This document shows, in pieces, positions 24,313-35,700 of a stretch of DNA of 64,000 bases. Source of the stretch: Streptomyces sp. SID8374 (GTDB lineage Bacteria > Actinomycetota > Actinomycetes > Streptomycetales > Streptomycetaceae); assembly GCF_009865135.1 (NCBI RefSeq), contig NZ_WWGH01000001.1, positions 3,286,001 through 3,350,000 of the forward strand, written 5' to 3'. A program made the translations under genes and the position numbers. The notes under the pieces were generated by a model. That model had not been told where the DNA came from, did not search any database, and saw nothing but the letters and a program-made list of their open reading frames with translations. How positions within the stretch are numbered: the first letter of the stretch is position 1; each line of letters opens with the position of its first letter.

Positions 24313-25283
24313 GCACCCCCACCCTGACCGAGACCCCCGCCGAACTCCGGCCCAGGCGCCGCCTGTTGCGCGGGCTGCCCTGGCTGGTCGTACGCCAGCA
24401 CCGGGTCGCGCTCTCCTGCTTCCTCGGCCTCACCGTGCTCACCGCGCTCTGGATCCTGTACCAGCGCCATGAGCTGGTGCAGCTCCTCGACGCGGCCGGC
24501 GGGCCGGGGAAGGACGTCAGCCACTGGGTCGACGAGACCCGGGGCTTCAGCCGCGTCGCCGCCCTCCTCAGCGGCGTGCCGCTGGTCCTCGCCGTCTTCA
24601 TCGGCGCCCCGCTGATCGCGGGCGACCGGGAGAGCGGGACCGTGCAGCTGGTCACCACCCAGTCCGTCACCCGCCTCCGCTGGCTCGTCGCCAAGCTGGG
24701 CCTGGTCTACGCCCTCGCCCTGGTCGGCGGCGTGGCGCTCTCCGCCGCGTTCACCTGGTGGTGGGAGCCGCACCGCACCCTCTTCTTCACCCGGTGGGCC
24801 GAGGGCCCGATCTTCGACAACACGGGCCCGGTCCTGCCCGCCATCCTGCTCTTCACGGCCGCCGCGGGCGTCACCATCGGCGTGCTGGTGCGCCGGGTGC
24901 TGCCCGCCATGGTGGTCACGTTCGTCTTCACGGTCGTCGCCCAGTACGTCTGGGACGAGATCCGGATCAGGCTCGCCGCCCCCCGGATGTTCACCTACCC
25001 CCTGGACGCCGAACTCCCGGACCGCTTCGGCGACGCGTACGAGGTCGACCGCTGGGTCGGCAACGCGAACGGGGACCTCTTCGGCTGGGGCACCTGCGCC
25101 GAGGCCACCGACCGGGCGCAGGAGGCGTGCCTCGCGAAGCACGGCATCGTCAACAACGTCCTCGAATACCTCGACCACGACCAGATGGCGGGGATGCAGT
25201 GGACCGCGGCAGGCCTTCTGCTCGCCGGTACGGCGCTCCTCACGGGATTCGTGCTGTGGCGGGTTTCGCGCCGCCCGCTGTAG
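24309..25283 (+). CDS. ABC transporter permease
   Basis: 324 residues. Hydrophobic segments include LSCFLGLTVLTALWILY, VAALLSGVPLVLAVFIGAPLIAGDRESGTVQLV, AKLGLVYALALVGGVALSAAFTWWW, AILLFTAAAGVTIGVLV, AMVVTFVFTVVAQYVW and a final AGLLLAGTALLTGFVLW. The GDRESGTVQL motif is common to ABC-2 permeases of this kind. An extracytoplasmic loop of about 90 residues before the last helix contains two Cys (GTCAEATDRAQEACL). It is translationally coupled to the ATPase and followed by the GntR regulator. Confidence 0.9.
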   Translation: MSTPTLTETPAELRPRRRLLRGLPWLVVRQHRVALSCFLGLTVLTALWILYQRHELVQLLDAAGGPGKDVSHWVDETRGFSRVAALLSGVPLVLAVFIGAPLIAGDRESGTVQLVTTQSVTRLRWLVAKLGLVYALALVGGVALSAAFTWWWEPHRTLFFTRWAEGPIFDNTGPVLPAILLFTAAAGVTIGVLVRRVLPAMVVTFVFTVVAQYVWDEIRIRLAAPRMFTYPLDAELPDRFGDAYEVDRWVGNANGDLFGWGTCAEATDRAQEACLAKHGIVNNVLEYLDHDQMAGMQWTAAGLLLAGTALLTGFVLWRVSRRPL

Positions 25284-25338
25284 GGGCGGCGCGCATTCCC
25301 TACGTAAAATGTCGCCCATCGAGCGGAAGGTGAAGTCC

Positions 25339-25743
25339 GTGGTCGTGTTCCGCATCGACCGGCGCAGCGGGGTGGCGACGTACCTCCAGATCGTCCGCCA
25401 GGTCGAGCAGGCGCTGCGCATGGGAGCCCTGGAGGAGGGCGACCGGCTGCCCACCGCCGCCCAGGTCGCCGCCACGACCAAGGTCAACCCGAACACCACG
25501 CTCAAGGCCTACCGCGAGCTGGAACGGGCCGGCCTGGCCGAGGTGCGCCAGGGAGCGGGCACGTTCATCACCCGCTCCCTCGCCCAGCCCCAGTCCGGCC
25601 CCGACTCGCCGCTGCGCGCGTCCCTGGCCGAGTGGATGGACCAGGCCCGGGCGGAGGGGCTGACGGGCCAGGACGTGACGGCCCTGTTCCAGGCGGCGTT
25701 CGAGGCGGCGTATCCGGGGGAGGCGTCCGGCGTATCCGGGTGA
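25339..25743 (+). CDS. GntR family transcriptional regulator, YtrA subfamily
   Basis: 134 residues. The N-terminal GntR winged helix (YLQIVRQVEQALRMGALEEGDRLPTAAQVAATTKVNPNTTLKAYRELERAGLAEVRQGAGTFI) is followed by only about 50 residues, as in the YtrA subfamily, whose short C-terminus mediates dimerisation. The GTG at 25339 has GGAAGG 8 bases upstream; the ATG at 25309 lacks a good site. It is the last gene of the ABC operon and presumably represses it through the palindrome at 23330. Its last codons and stop are part of a 22-bp repeat. Confidence 0.88.
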   Translation: MVVFRIDRRSGVATYLQIVRQVEQALRMGALEEGDRLPTAAQVAATTKVNPNTTLKAYRELERAGLAEVRQGAGTFITRSLAQPQSGPDSPLRASLAEWMDQARAEGLTGQDVTALFQAAFEAAYPGEASGVSG

Positions 25744-25811
25744 GGCGTCCGTCCGGCTGAGGGGGCCGGCGTTCCCGGGGGAGGCGTCCGGCGTTCCCGG
25801 GTGGGGCGTCC
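25707..25811 (+). repeat. Four 22-bp repeats at the 3' end of the GntR gene
   Basis: Near-identical 22-base units start at 25707, 25729, 25768 and 25790 (GGCGTATCCGGGTGAGG-type or GGCGTTCCCGGGGGAGG-type). The first two cover the last codons and stop of the GntR gene; the others lie in the intergenic gap before the hydrolase. The second and third are separated by 17 bases of partial repeat. Confidence 0.85.
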
Positions 25812-25841
25812 GGCTGACGGGGTCGGCCGCGCGAGGGTGGG

Positions 25842-26753
25842 TCAGTGGGGGGTGTCCAGGCCGTCGAGGAAGGTCCGCATCACCTCGGTGAAGCGTTCGG
25901 GCTCCTCCAGGTGCGGGAGGTGGCTGGACTCCTCGAACATCTCCCACCGGGCCCCCGGGATGAGGTCCTGGTAGGGCTGCACGGTGGCGGGGGTGGCCTC
26001 GTCGTGACGTCCGGAGATCAGCAGGGTGGGCACGGCGACGTCGGGGCAGAACTCGGTGACCGACCAGTCCCGCAGGGTGCCGTTGACGTGGAACTCGCTG
26101 GGCCCGTTCATCGCGTAGTAGACGGTGGGGTCGTTGTACACCTCGAAGAAGGACGCGAGGTAGTCGCGCGGCCAGGGGGTGAGACGGCAGACGTGGCGCT
26201 CGTAGAAGACACGCATCGCGGAGTGGTACTCGTCGGAATCCGTCGTACCCGCCGCCTCGTGGCGGAGCAGCGTGTCGTTGACCCCGGGCGGCAGCTGGTC
26301 CCGGAGGATCTTCGCCTCCTGGAGCCACAGGGGGTAGGAGGCGGGCGAGTTGGCGATGACGAGGCCGCGGAGACCGGCGGGGCGGGAGGCGGCGTGCCGG
26401 GTGGCGAGCATGCCGCCCCAGGACTGGCCGAACAGGACGTAGTTGCCGGCGATGCCGAGCCCGTCCAGGAGGTTGTCGAGTTCGGCGGCGAACAGGTCGA
26501 CCGTCCAGAAGTCGGGTCCGTGGTCGGGCAGATGGGTGGAACCGCCGTTGCCGAGCTGGTCGTAGTGCACGACGGCCCGCCCGTCGGCGGCGAGGCCGGA
26601 CAGGTTCTGGAGGTAGTCGTGGGTGCTTCCGGGGCCGCCGTGGACGACCACGAGGGCGGGGCGGGCGGAGGAGAGGTCTCCGGTCACCCGGTACCACGTC
26701 TCGTGTTCGCCGAACCGTACGGTGCCCTTGCTGCTGGGTGCGATGGCCGCCAT
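25842..26753 (-). CDS. Proline iminopeptidase-family alpha/beta hydrolase, VinJ-like, coupled to the PKS
   Basis: 303 residues. Visible features are the oxyanion HGGPGSTHDYLQ, nucleophile Ser111 in FGQSWGGML, Asp251 in SGRHDEATP and His278 in SSHLPHLEEP, the pattern of proline iminopeptidases. The ATG is one base after the stop of PKS gene D, so it is translationally coupled and belongs to the biosynthetic operon. In vicenistatin biosynthesis the homologous type VinJ removes the aminoacyl group that protects the amino end of the polyketide chain before lactam closure. A similar job is inferred here. The alternative is a housekeeping peptidase captured by the operon, which the one-base spacing makes less likely. 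Confidence 0.85.
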   Translation of the reverse strand: MAAIAPSSKGTVRFGEHETWYRVTGDLSSARPALVVVHGGPGSTHDYLQNLSGLAADGRAVVHYDQLGNGGSTHLPDHGPDFWTVDLFAAELDNLLDGLGIAGNYVLFGQSWGGMLATRHAASRPAGLRGLVIANSPASYPLWLQEAKILRDQLPPGVNDTLLRHEAAGTTDSDEYHSAMRVFYERHVCRLTPWPRDYLASFFEVYNDPTVYYAMNGPSEFHVNGTLRDWSVTEFCPDVAVPTLLISGRHDEATPATVQPYQDLIPGARWEMFEESSHLPHLEEPERFTEVMRTFLDGLDTPH

Positions 26754-26754
26754 G

Positions 26755-29700
26755 TCACTTCGCCTCACTTCGGTCTGCTGCGTTTGCGGTTACGTCGGTG
26801 GCACCGGCGGCGGGCACGGTCCCGGCGAGGGGTACGGCGACTTCGTCGGAGGCCAGCCATTGCTCGATCACGTCGGCGGTCCCGGCCGCCTGGTCCTCCA
26901 CGATCGTGAAGTGGTTCGCGTCCACGGTCCGCAGGGTGTGCGTGGGCTCCCACGGCTCGGCACGGCCGGTGGCCAGTTCGGGGGACGGGTCATCGCCGTC
27001 GGGGACGAAGGACCGGGTGCACTGGACGAAGAGGACGGGCGCGCCCACGTGTTCAGGTGCCAGGTCGGGGACGAGCTGGACCCAGCGGCCCATCGCGGAG
27101 AGCCTGCTGCTGTCGAAGCGCCCGAACGCCGCCTCCTTGTCGAACAGGCCGAGGGCGAGGTCGTCGAGGGGGACGCCGCCGTCGGCGGAGCCGTCCTCGT
27201 ACACCTTGAAGGTGTCCAGCATGATGACGGCGGCCGGGCGGACGCCGAGTTCGCGTTCCAGGTAACCGGCGGTGGCGTACGCGAGGGTGCCGCCTGCCGA
27301 GTAGCCGAGGAGCGCGAACGGCTCGCCGGCCGCGGTCTCCAGCACGCTGCGGGCGATCACCTCGACGGCGGCGTCGGCACTCTCGGGAAGCCTCTCGCCC
27401 GCGACGAAGCCGGGAACGGGGAGCGCCGAGACCTTGCGCCGGCCCTGGAGGTGGGAGACGAGCCGGGCGTGCTGGTGGGCCCCGCCGGTGGCCATGGGGG
27501 AGTTGAGGCAGATCAGGTGGGGGGCGCCCGGGCCCTCGGCGAGGCGCACCGCGCTGGGGAGGTGGTCCAGTTCGTCGGCGGAGGTGAAGCCGGGGCGGAT
27601 GTCGGCGGCGATACGGAGCAGTTCGAACCCCTTGTCGGACCGGCCGGAGACGACGGCGCCGTGGAAGAGGTCGCGCAGGGTGTCGCCGGTGGGGGCGCTG
27701 TTGTGTCCCTTGCTGCCGGTGGTCGGGACGGTGGGTGCGGTGATGTCGGTTGGGGCGGTGGGGTCAGTGGGATCGGTGGGTACGAGTGGCGCCGCGAGGA
27801 GTTCGGCATGGAGGAGGCGGGCGAGTGCCGCCGGGCTCTTCGAGTCGAAGACCACCATGGGCGGCAGGCGCAGCCCGGTGTCCTTCATCAGGGCGTTGCG
27901 GAGTTCCACCGCGCTGAGTGAGTCGAAGCCGCTCTCCAGGAAGTCCCGTTCGGGGTCGAGGGCTTCGGAGCCGCTGTGCCCGAGCAGGGTGGCGGCCCGT
28001 TCCAGTACGAGGGCCCGCAGGGCGGCTTCCTGCTCGGCCGCCGGGGCGTGTGCGATGCGCTGCCAGAGCGGTTCGCTCTCCGTCCTGGCGGCCGCGCCCG
28101 AGGCTCCGGGGCGGCGGACGGCGGGGGCGAGGTCGCGGAGGAGGGCGGGGAGGGTGCCGGTACGGGTACGGAGGGCCGCCTTGTCGATGGTCAGCGGCAC
28201 GACCACCGCCCGGCCGGAGGCCAACCCTGCGTCAAAGAGGGCCAGGCCCTCGGCGGGGTCCAGGGCGGGAAGGCCCTGCCGTCGCATACGCCGCAGGTCC
28301 GCCTCCCGCAGCCACTGGCCCATGCCCTTCTCACCCGACCACAGGCCATAAGCGAGGGAGGTGGCGGGCAGCCCTTGCGCCCGGCGGTGCACCGCGAGCG
28401 CGTCCAGGAAGACGTTCGCCGCCGCGTAGTTCGCCTGCCCGGCCGCCAGGACCATGCCGCCCGCCGAGGAGAACATCACGAAGAACGCAAGATCCAGCTC
28501 CAGCTCGCGTGTCGCCTCGTGCAGATACCAGGCACCGTCCGCCTTCGGGCCCAGCACCCGATCCAGCCGGGCCGCGTCCATCGACGCGATCAGGCCGTTG
28601 TCTCCTACGCCGGCCGCATGCACCACACCCACCAACGGGCCTGCCAATCCGGCCACCAGGTCCACCACGGCGCTGCGGTCAGCGACATCGCAGGCCGCTA
28701 CGGAGACCTCGGCACCCAGCTCGGACAGCTCGGCCACCAGCTCCTCCGCTCCTGGGGCCTCCAGGCCACGGCGACTGGTCAGCACCAGGCGCTTCACGCC
28801 CCGCTCGGTGACCAAGTGCCGCGCCACCAACGCACCCAGACCACCCGTACCGCCGGTCACCAACACCACACCGTCGGCGTTGGGTGTCTCGGCGGCGGGC
28901 GTCTCGGGCGGGCTCACCCGGACCAGCCGGGGCACCATCACCCCGCCGCCACGCAATGCTGCTTCCGGCTCACCCGACGCCACCACCAGCCCTAGCCCGG
29001 ACAGATCGTCCACAGCCTCGTCCGGGTCCGCGTCCACCAGCACCACACGCCCCGGATGCTCCGCCTGGGCTGCACGCACCACACCCCACACGGGAGCCTG
29101 ACCCAGCGCCACGCCCGTGCCAGTACCCGTGTCAACAGCGCCCCGGGTGACGATCACCAGCCGGGACCCCGCACACCGTTCATCGGCAACCCAGTCGCGT
29201 ACCACGTCCAGCACAGCACCAGCGGTCGCCCGCACCCCCGCCAACACATCACCCGACACCGCCGGGACCTCGAACACCACCACCCCAGGCACATCCCCGA
29301 CAGCAGGCAGGTCTTCCCACCGGACCCACGAAGACGAACTGTCAACCGCACTCGTACCGGCAAGCGGGCGCCACAACACCTCCCACAACGACTCCCCCGC
29401 ACCCGTACCCAACTGCTCCACCGACACCGGCCGCAGCGTCAGCCCACCCACCGACGCCACCGGCGCACCGGCACCATCCGCGATCGTCAGGCTGATGGTG
29501 TCCTCGCTGGAACCGGAGAGGCGCACCCGCAGGAGCGTCGATCCGGTGGCGTGCAGCCGCACGTCCTCCCAGAAGAAGGGGAGCGCCGCGCCGCCATCGG
29601 CGCCGTCGCCGCTGTCACCGTCCTGGGGAGTGCTGAGACTGAGGGCGTGCATGGTGGCGTCCAGCAGGGCGGGGTGCAGCCCGAACCGCTCCGCGTCCGC

Positions 29701-32700
29701 GTGCGCGGACTCCGGCAGCGCGACCTCCGCGTAGAGGTCCCCGCCCTGGGACCACGCCGCCCTGAGGCCCTGGAACACCGGCCCGTAGCCGTACCCCCGG
29801 GCGAGCAGCGACTCGTACACCTCATCGACGGCCAGCGGGGTGGCTCCGGGCGGGGGCCACTCGGTGAGGCCGACGGCCGGCCCCGCGATGTCCTGTGCCA
29901 CGACTCCTTCCGCGTGCCGGGTCCAGACGTCGTCGCTCCCGTCGTCACGGCGCGAGTGGATGCTCAGAGGGCGGCGTCCGGTGTCGTCGGCGGTGCCCAC
30001 CGCGACCTGAAGCGCCACCCCTCCTCTCTCCGGCACCACCAACGGAGCCCGCAACGTCAGCTCCTCCACCACACCACAGCCGACCTCATCACCCGCCCGC
30101 ACCGCCAACTCCACAAACGCCGTCCCCGGCAACAACACCCGCCCCAACACCGCGTGATCCGCCAACCACGGCACACCATCCACCGACAACCGACCCGTCA
30201 GCACCACCCCACCCGCATCCGGCAACGACACCACCGCACCCACCAGCGGATGATCCACCACCCCCTGCCCCACACCCACCACACCAGAGCCACCACCACC
30301 CGACTCCAACCAAAACCGCCGACGCTGAAAGGCGTAGGTAGGCAGATCAACCCGCCGGGCACCCGTGCCCGCGTAGTACGCCGCCCAGTCGACCCGTACG
30401 CCACTGACATGCAACCGGGCGAGCGCCGAGACCGCCGTCGTAACCTCTGCACGCCCCTTACGCACCAACGGCACCAGCACCGCCGACTCCGAACCCACCG
30501 ACTGCTGCGCCATCCCGCTCAGTACGCCGTCGGGTCCGATCTCCAGATACGAGACGACACCCTGGCCCTCCAGGTACGTCACGCAGTCCGCGAACCGCAC
30601 CGCCTCGCGCACGTGCCGCACCCAGTACGCCGCTGTCGCCACGTCCGGCGACACCTCACCCGACACACCCGACACCAACGGAATCCTCGGGGCGCTGAAC
30701 GACAACCCCGAAACAACCTCTTCGAACTCCGCGAGCATCGGCTCCATCAGCGGCGAATGGAACGCATGCGACACCCGAAGACGCGACGACTTCCGCCCCT
30801 GCGCAGTGAACGCGTCCGCGACCTTCGTCACCGCATCCTCGGCACCCGAGATCACGACAGAGCGCGGGCCGTTCACGGCGGCAATGCTCACCGATTCAGA
30901 CGACAGCAGCGGGACGACCTCGGCCTCCGACGCCTCCACCGCCACCATCGCGCCGCCCTCCGGCAACTCCTCCATCAACCGGCCACGCGCCACGACCAGT
31001 TGAGCCGCGTCAGAGAGGGAGAACACCCCTGCCACGTGCGCGGCGGCGATCTCGCCCACCGAGTGCCCGGCCAGGAAGTCAGGCCGTACGCCCCAGGACT
31101 CCACCAGGCGGAACAGGGCCACCTCCACCGCGAACAACGCCGGCTGTGCCACCCCCGTACGGTTCAACGCCGCTTGTTCCGAAGCCCAGATGACGTCCCG
31201 CAGCGAACGGCCCAAGTGGACGTCCACCTCGGCGAGTACGGCGTCGAACGCCTCCGCGAACACCGGGAACGCCTCGTACAACTCACGGCCCATCCCGAGC
31301 CGCTGCGCACCCTGACCCGTGAACAGGAACGCCGTACGGCCCGACGTACGGGCCAGGCCTCGGCAGGCTTCGGCGGAGACCCCTCCGTCGGCGAGAGCCC
31401 GCAGCCCCGCCGCCAGCTCCGCACGGTCTCCCGCCGTCACCACCGCGCGGTGCTCCAGCACTGCACGCGACACCACCGACGAGAACCCCACATCCAGCAG
31501 CGAGACGTCCGCGTCCTCCTCCACGAGGGCGAGGAGCCGCCCCGCCTGCGCCGACAGCGCGACGCCACTCCGGGCCGACAACACCACTGGCACCACCACC
31601 GGCGCCTTGGGCTCCACAGGCTCAGGGCCCACAGGAGTATCCGGCGCCTGCTCCACGATCACGTGCGCGTTCGTCCCACTCAGGCCGAACGACGACACCC
31701 CCACCCGACGAGGGCGCCCACGCTCCGGCCACACGCGGGCCTCCGTCAGCAGCTCAACCGCGCCCGCAGCCCAGTCCACCTGCGGCGTCGGCTCATCCAC
31801 ATGCAGCGTCTTCGGCATCACGCCGTGCCGGATCGCCTGGACCGCCTTGATGACACCGCCGACACCCGCAGCAGCCTGCGTGTGCGCCAAGTTCGACTTC
31901 AGCGAGCCCAGCCACAACGGGTCACCCTCCGGACGCCCCTGGCCATACGTCGCCAGCACCGCCTGCGCCTCGATGGGGTCGCCCAGGCGGGTCCCCGTAC
32001 CGTGCGCCTCCACCATGTCGACGTCGGCGGTGGTCAGCCCGGCGCTCTCCAACGCCGCACGAATGACGCGCTGTTGCGACGGGCCGTTCGGCGCGGTCAG
32101 GCCGTTGCTCGCACCGTCCTGGTTGACCGCGCTGCTTCGGAGCACCGCCAGGACCGGGTGGCCGTTCTTCCGGGCGTCCGACAGACGCTCCACCAGCAGG
32201 ACACCGACACCCTCGGACCAGGCCGCGCCGTCCGCAGCACCCGCGAACGACTTGCACCGTCCGTCGGGGGCGAGTCCGCGCTGCCGGCTGAACTCCACGA
32301 ACATGTCGGGGGTCGCCATGACGGCGACGCCGCCGGCGAGGGCGAGGGAGCATTCGCCGGAGCGCAACGCCTGGGCCGCGAGGTGCAGGGACACCAGCGA
32401 CGACGAGCACGCGGTGTCCACCGTCAGGGACGGGCCTTCGAGGCCGAGGGTGTAGGACACCCGGCCCGAGACGAGGCTGCCGCCCGTGGTGGCCGCGGCC
32501 TCCGTACCCTGGCCGTAGTCGTGGTACATCAGTCCGGCGAAGACACCGGTTCTGCTGCCTTTCAGGGAACGGGGGTTGATGCCGGCGCGTTCCAGGACCT
32601 CCCACGAGGCCTCCAGCAGCAGCCGCTGCTGGGGGTCCATGATCAGCGCCTCGTTCGGGCTGATGCCGAAGAGGTCCGCGTCGAAGTCGCCCGCGTCGTG

Positions 32701-35700
32701 CAGGAATCCGCCTTCCTTGGTGTACGTCTTGCTCGGTGTACCGGGCTCCGGGTCGTACACCCCGGCCACGTCCCAGCCGCGGTCGACGGGGAACCCGGCC
32801 ACGGCGTCGCGTCCTTCGGCGACGAGGTTCCACAGGTCCTCGGGCGAGTTGACCCCGCCCGGGTAGCGGCAGGACATGGCGACGACGGCGATCGGATCGT
32901 CGTCGGTGGCGCGGGCGGCGGGAACGGTCGCCGGGGCGGATGGGCTGATCGTGCTGCCGAGTTCGTCGTCCAGCGCACCGTCGATGTAGTCGGCGACGGC
33001 CCGCGCGTTCGGATAGTCGAAGACGAGGGTCGCGGGCAGCCGGAGGCCGGTGGTCCCGTTCAGCTGGTTGCGCAGTTCGACCGCGCTGAGTGAGTCGAAG
33101 CCGAGTTCCTGGAAGGCGCGGTCGGGTTCGACTGCGTGGGCCGACGTGTGTCCCAGCACACGTGCGACGTGCGCGCACACCGTGTCCAGCAGCGCCGACC
33201 GGCGTTCGTCGTCGGTGAGTCCGGTCAGCCGGTGGAGCAGCTCGGAGGCGTCGGCGCGTCCGGCGACGGCACGCGCGGCGGGCCGCCCGCCCTGAGGAGC
33301 CAGGTCGCGGAGGAGGGCGGGGAGGGTGCCGGTACGGGTACGGAGGGCTGCCTTGTCGATGGTCAGCGGTACGACCACCGCCCGGCCGGAGGCCAGCCCG
33401 GCGTCGAAGAGGGCCAGGCCCTCGGCGGGGTCCAGGGCGGGAAGGCCCTGACGCCGCATACGCCGCAGGTCCGCCTCACGCAGCCACTGGCCCATGCCCT
33501 TCTCGCCCGACCACAGGCCGTACGCGAGAGAGGTGGCGGGCAGCCCCTGCGCTTGGCGGTGCACCGCAAGCGCGTCCAGGAAGACATTCGCCGCCGCATA
33601 GTTCGCCTGCCCGGCCGCCAGAACCATGCCGCCCGCCGACGAGAACATCACGAAGAACCCGAGATCCAGCTCCAGCTCGCGTGTCGCCTCGTGCAGATAC
33701 CAGGCACCGTCCGCCTTCGGGCCCAGCACCCGATCCAGCCGGGCCGCATCCATGGATGCGATCAGACCGTTGTCCCCTACGCCGGCCGCATGCACCACAC
33801 CCACCAACGGGCCTGGCAGCCCGGACACCAGGTCCATCACGGCGCTGCGGTCAGCGACATCGCAGGCCGCTACGGAAACCTCGGCACCCAGCTCGGACAG
33901 CTCGGCCACCAGCTCCTCCGCTCCTGGGGCCTCCAGGCCACGGCGACTGGTCAGCACCAGACGCTTCACGCCCCGCTCGGTGACCAAGTGCCGCGCCACC
34001 AACGCACCCAGACCACCCGTACCGCCGGTCACCAACACCACACCGTCAGAACCCACTTCGCTAACGGGTGCCTCGGAGGGGCTCACCCGGACCAGCCGGG
34101 GCACCACCACCCCGCCCCCACGCAACGCCGCCTCCGGCTCACCCGACGCCACCACCAGCTCCAGTCCGGAGAGACCATCCGCGCCCGGATCCGCATCGAC
34201 CAGCACCACACGCCCCGGATGCTCCGCTTGGGCCGCCCGCACCACACCCCACACCGGAGCCTGGCCCAGCACCACATCCCCGGCGGCGCCGACATCAACA
34301 GCGCCCCGGGTCACGATCACCAGCCGCGACCCCGCACACCGCTCATCGGCAAGCCAACCCCGTACCACGTCCAACACCGCACCAGCAGAGGCCCGCACAG
34401 CAGCTGGCACATCGCCCGGCACCGCCGGGACCTCGAACACCACTACCCCAGGGACATCCCCGTCAGCAGGCACATCCCCCCACCGGACCCACGAAGACGA
34501 ACTGTCAACCGCACTCGTACCGGCAAGCGGGCGCCACAACACCTCCCACAACGACTCCCCCACACCCCCACCCAACTGCTCCGCCGATACCGGACGGGAC
34601 ACCAAGGCGCCGACGGTGAGTACGGGTTGGCCCGTGCCGTCCGCCACCCGGATCGTCACGCTGTCCTGGCCCGAGGGCGCGATGCTGACCCGCAGGGCCG
34701 TGGCCCCCGAGGCGTGCAGGGCGACATCCGTCCAGACGAAGGGCAGGACCGTCGCCTCGTCCGTGTGGGCGCCGTCGTCGATGAGTGCCACGTGCATCGC
34801 GGCGTCCAGCAGGGCGGGGTGCAGCCCGAACCGCTCCGCGTCCGCGTGCGCGGACTCCGGCAGCGCGACCTCCGCGTACAGTTCCTCGCCGGATGTCCAT
34901 GCCGCCGTGAGCCCCTGGAACACAGGGCCGTAGCCGTAGCCTCGGCTGGACAGCAGCTCGTAGGCGCCGTCGACGCCGATGGCCGTGGCGCCGGGCGGCG
35001 GCCATCGGGTGAGCCCGTCCGCCGGAGCGGCCGAGCCCCGTACGAGCGTCCCTTCCGCGTGCCGGGTCCAGGCGTCGTCGTCCGCCTCGTCCCGGGACGA
35101 GTACACGGCCACCGAGCGGCGCCCGGAGTCGTCCGCCGCGCCGACCACGACCTGGAGCGACACCCCTCCCTGCTCCGTGAGGACGAGCGGCGCCTGCAAC
35201 GTCAGCTCTTCGAGAAGGTCGCATCCGACCTGGTCGGCGGCGCGGATCGCCAGTTCCACAAAGGCGGTGCCCGGCAACAGGACGCTGCCCAGGACGGCGT
35301 GGTCGGCCACCCAGGGCTGGTTGGCGAGCGTGAGCCTGCCGGTGAGTACGGTCTCGTCGGTGTCGGCCAGCGTCACCGCGGCGCCGAGCAGCGGGTGGTC
35401 GGCGGCCTTCACGCCGAGCGATTCCGGGTCCGTACCGGTCTGCTCGGCCACCATCCAGTACCGCTCCCGCTGGAAGGCGTAGGTGGGCAGGTCGACCCGC
35501 CGGGCGCCGGTGCCCGCGTAGTACGCCGCCCAGTCGACCCGTACGCCACTGACGTGCAACCGGGCGAGAGCCTGAACCGCCGTCGTAACCTCCGCACGCC
35601 CCTTGCGGACCAGCGGCACCAGCACCGCCGACTCCGACGCCACGGACTGCTGCGCCATCCCGCTCAGTACGCCGTCCGGCCCGATCTCCACGTACGAGAG

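Noticed and set aside
29056..33093. A 1,345-codon plus-strand open frame opposite PKS gene D
   Set aside because: It has His/Arg-rich composition tracking the antisense of KR, DH, AT and KS domains, and no family motifs.
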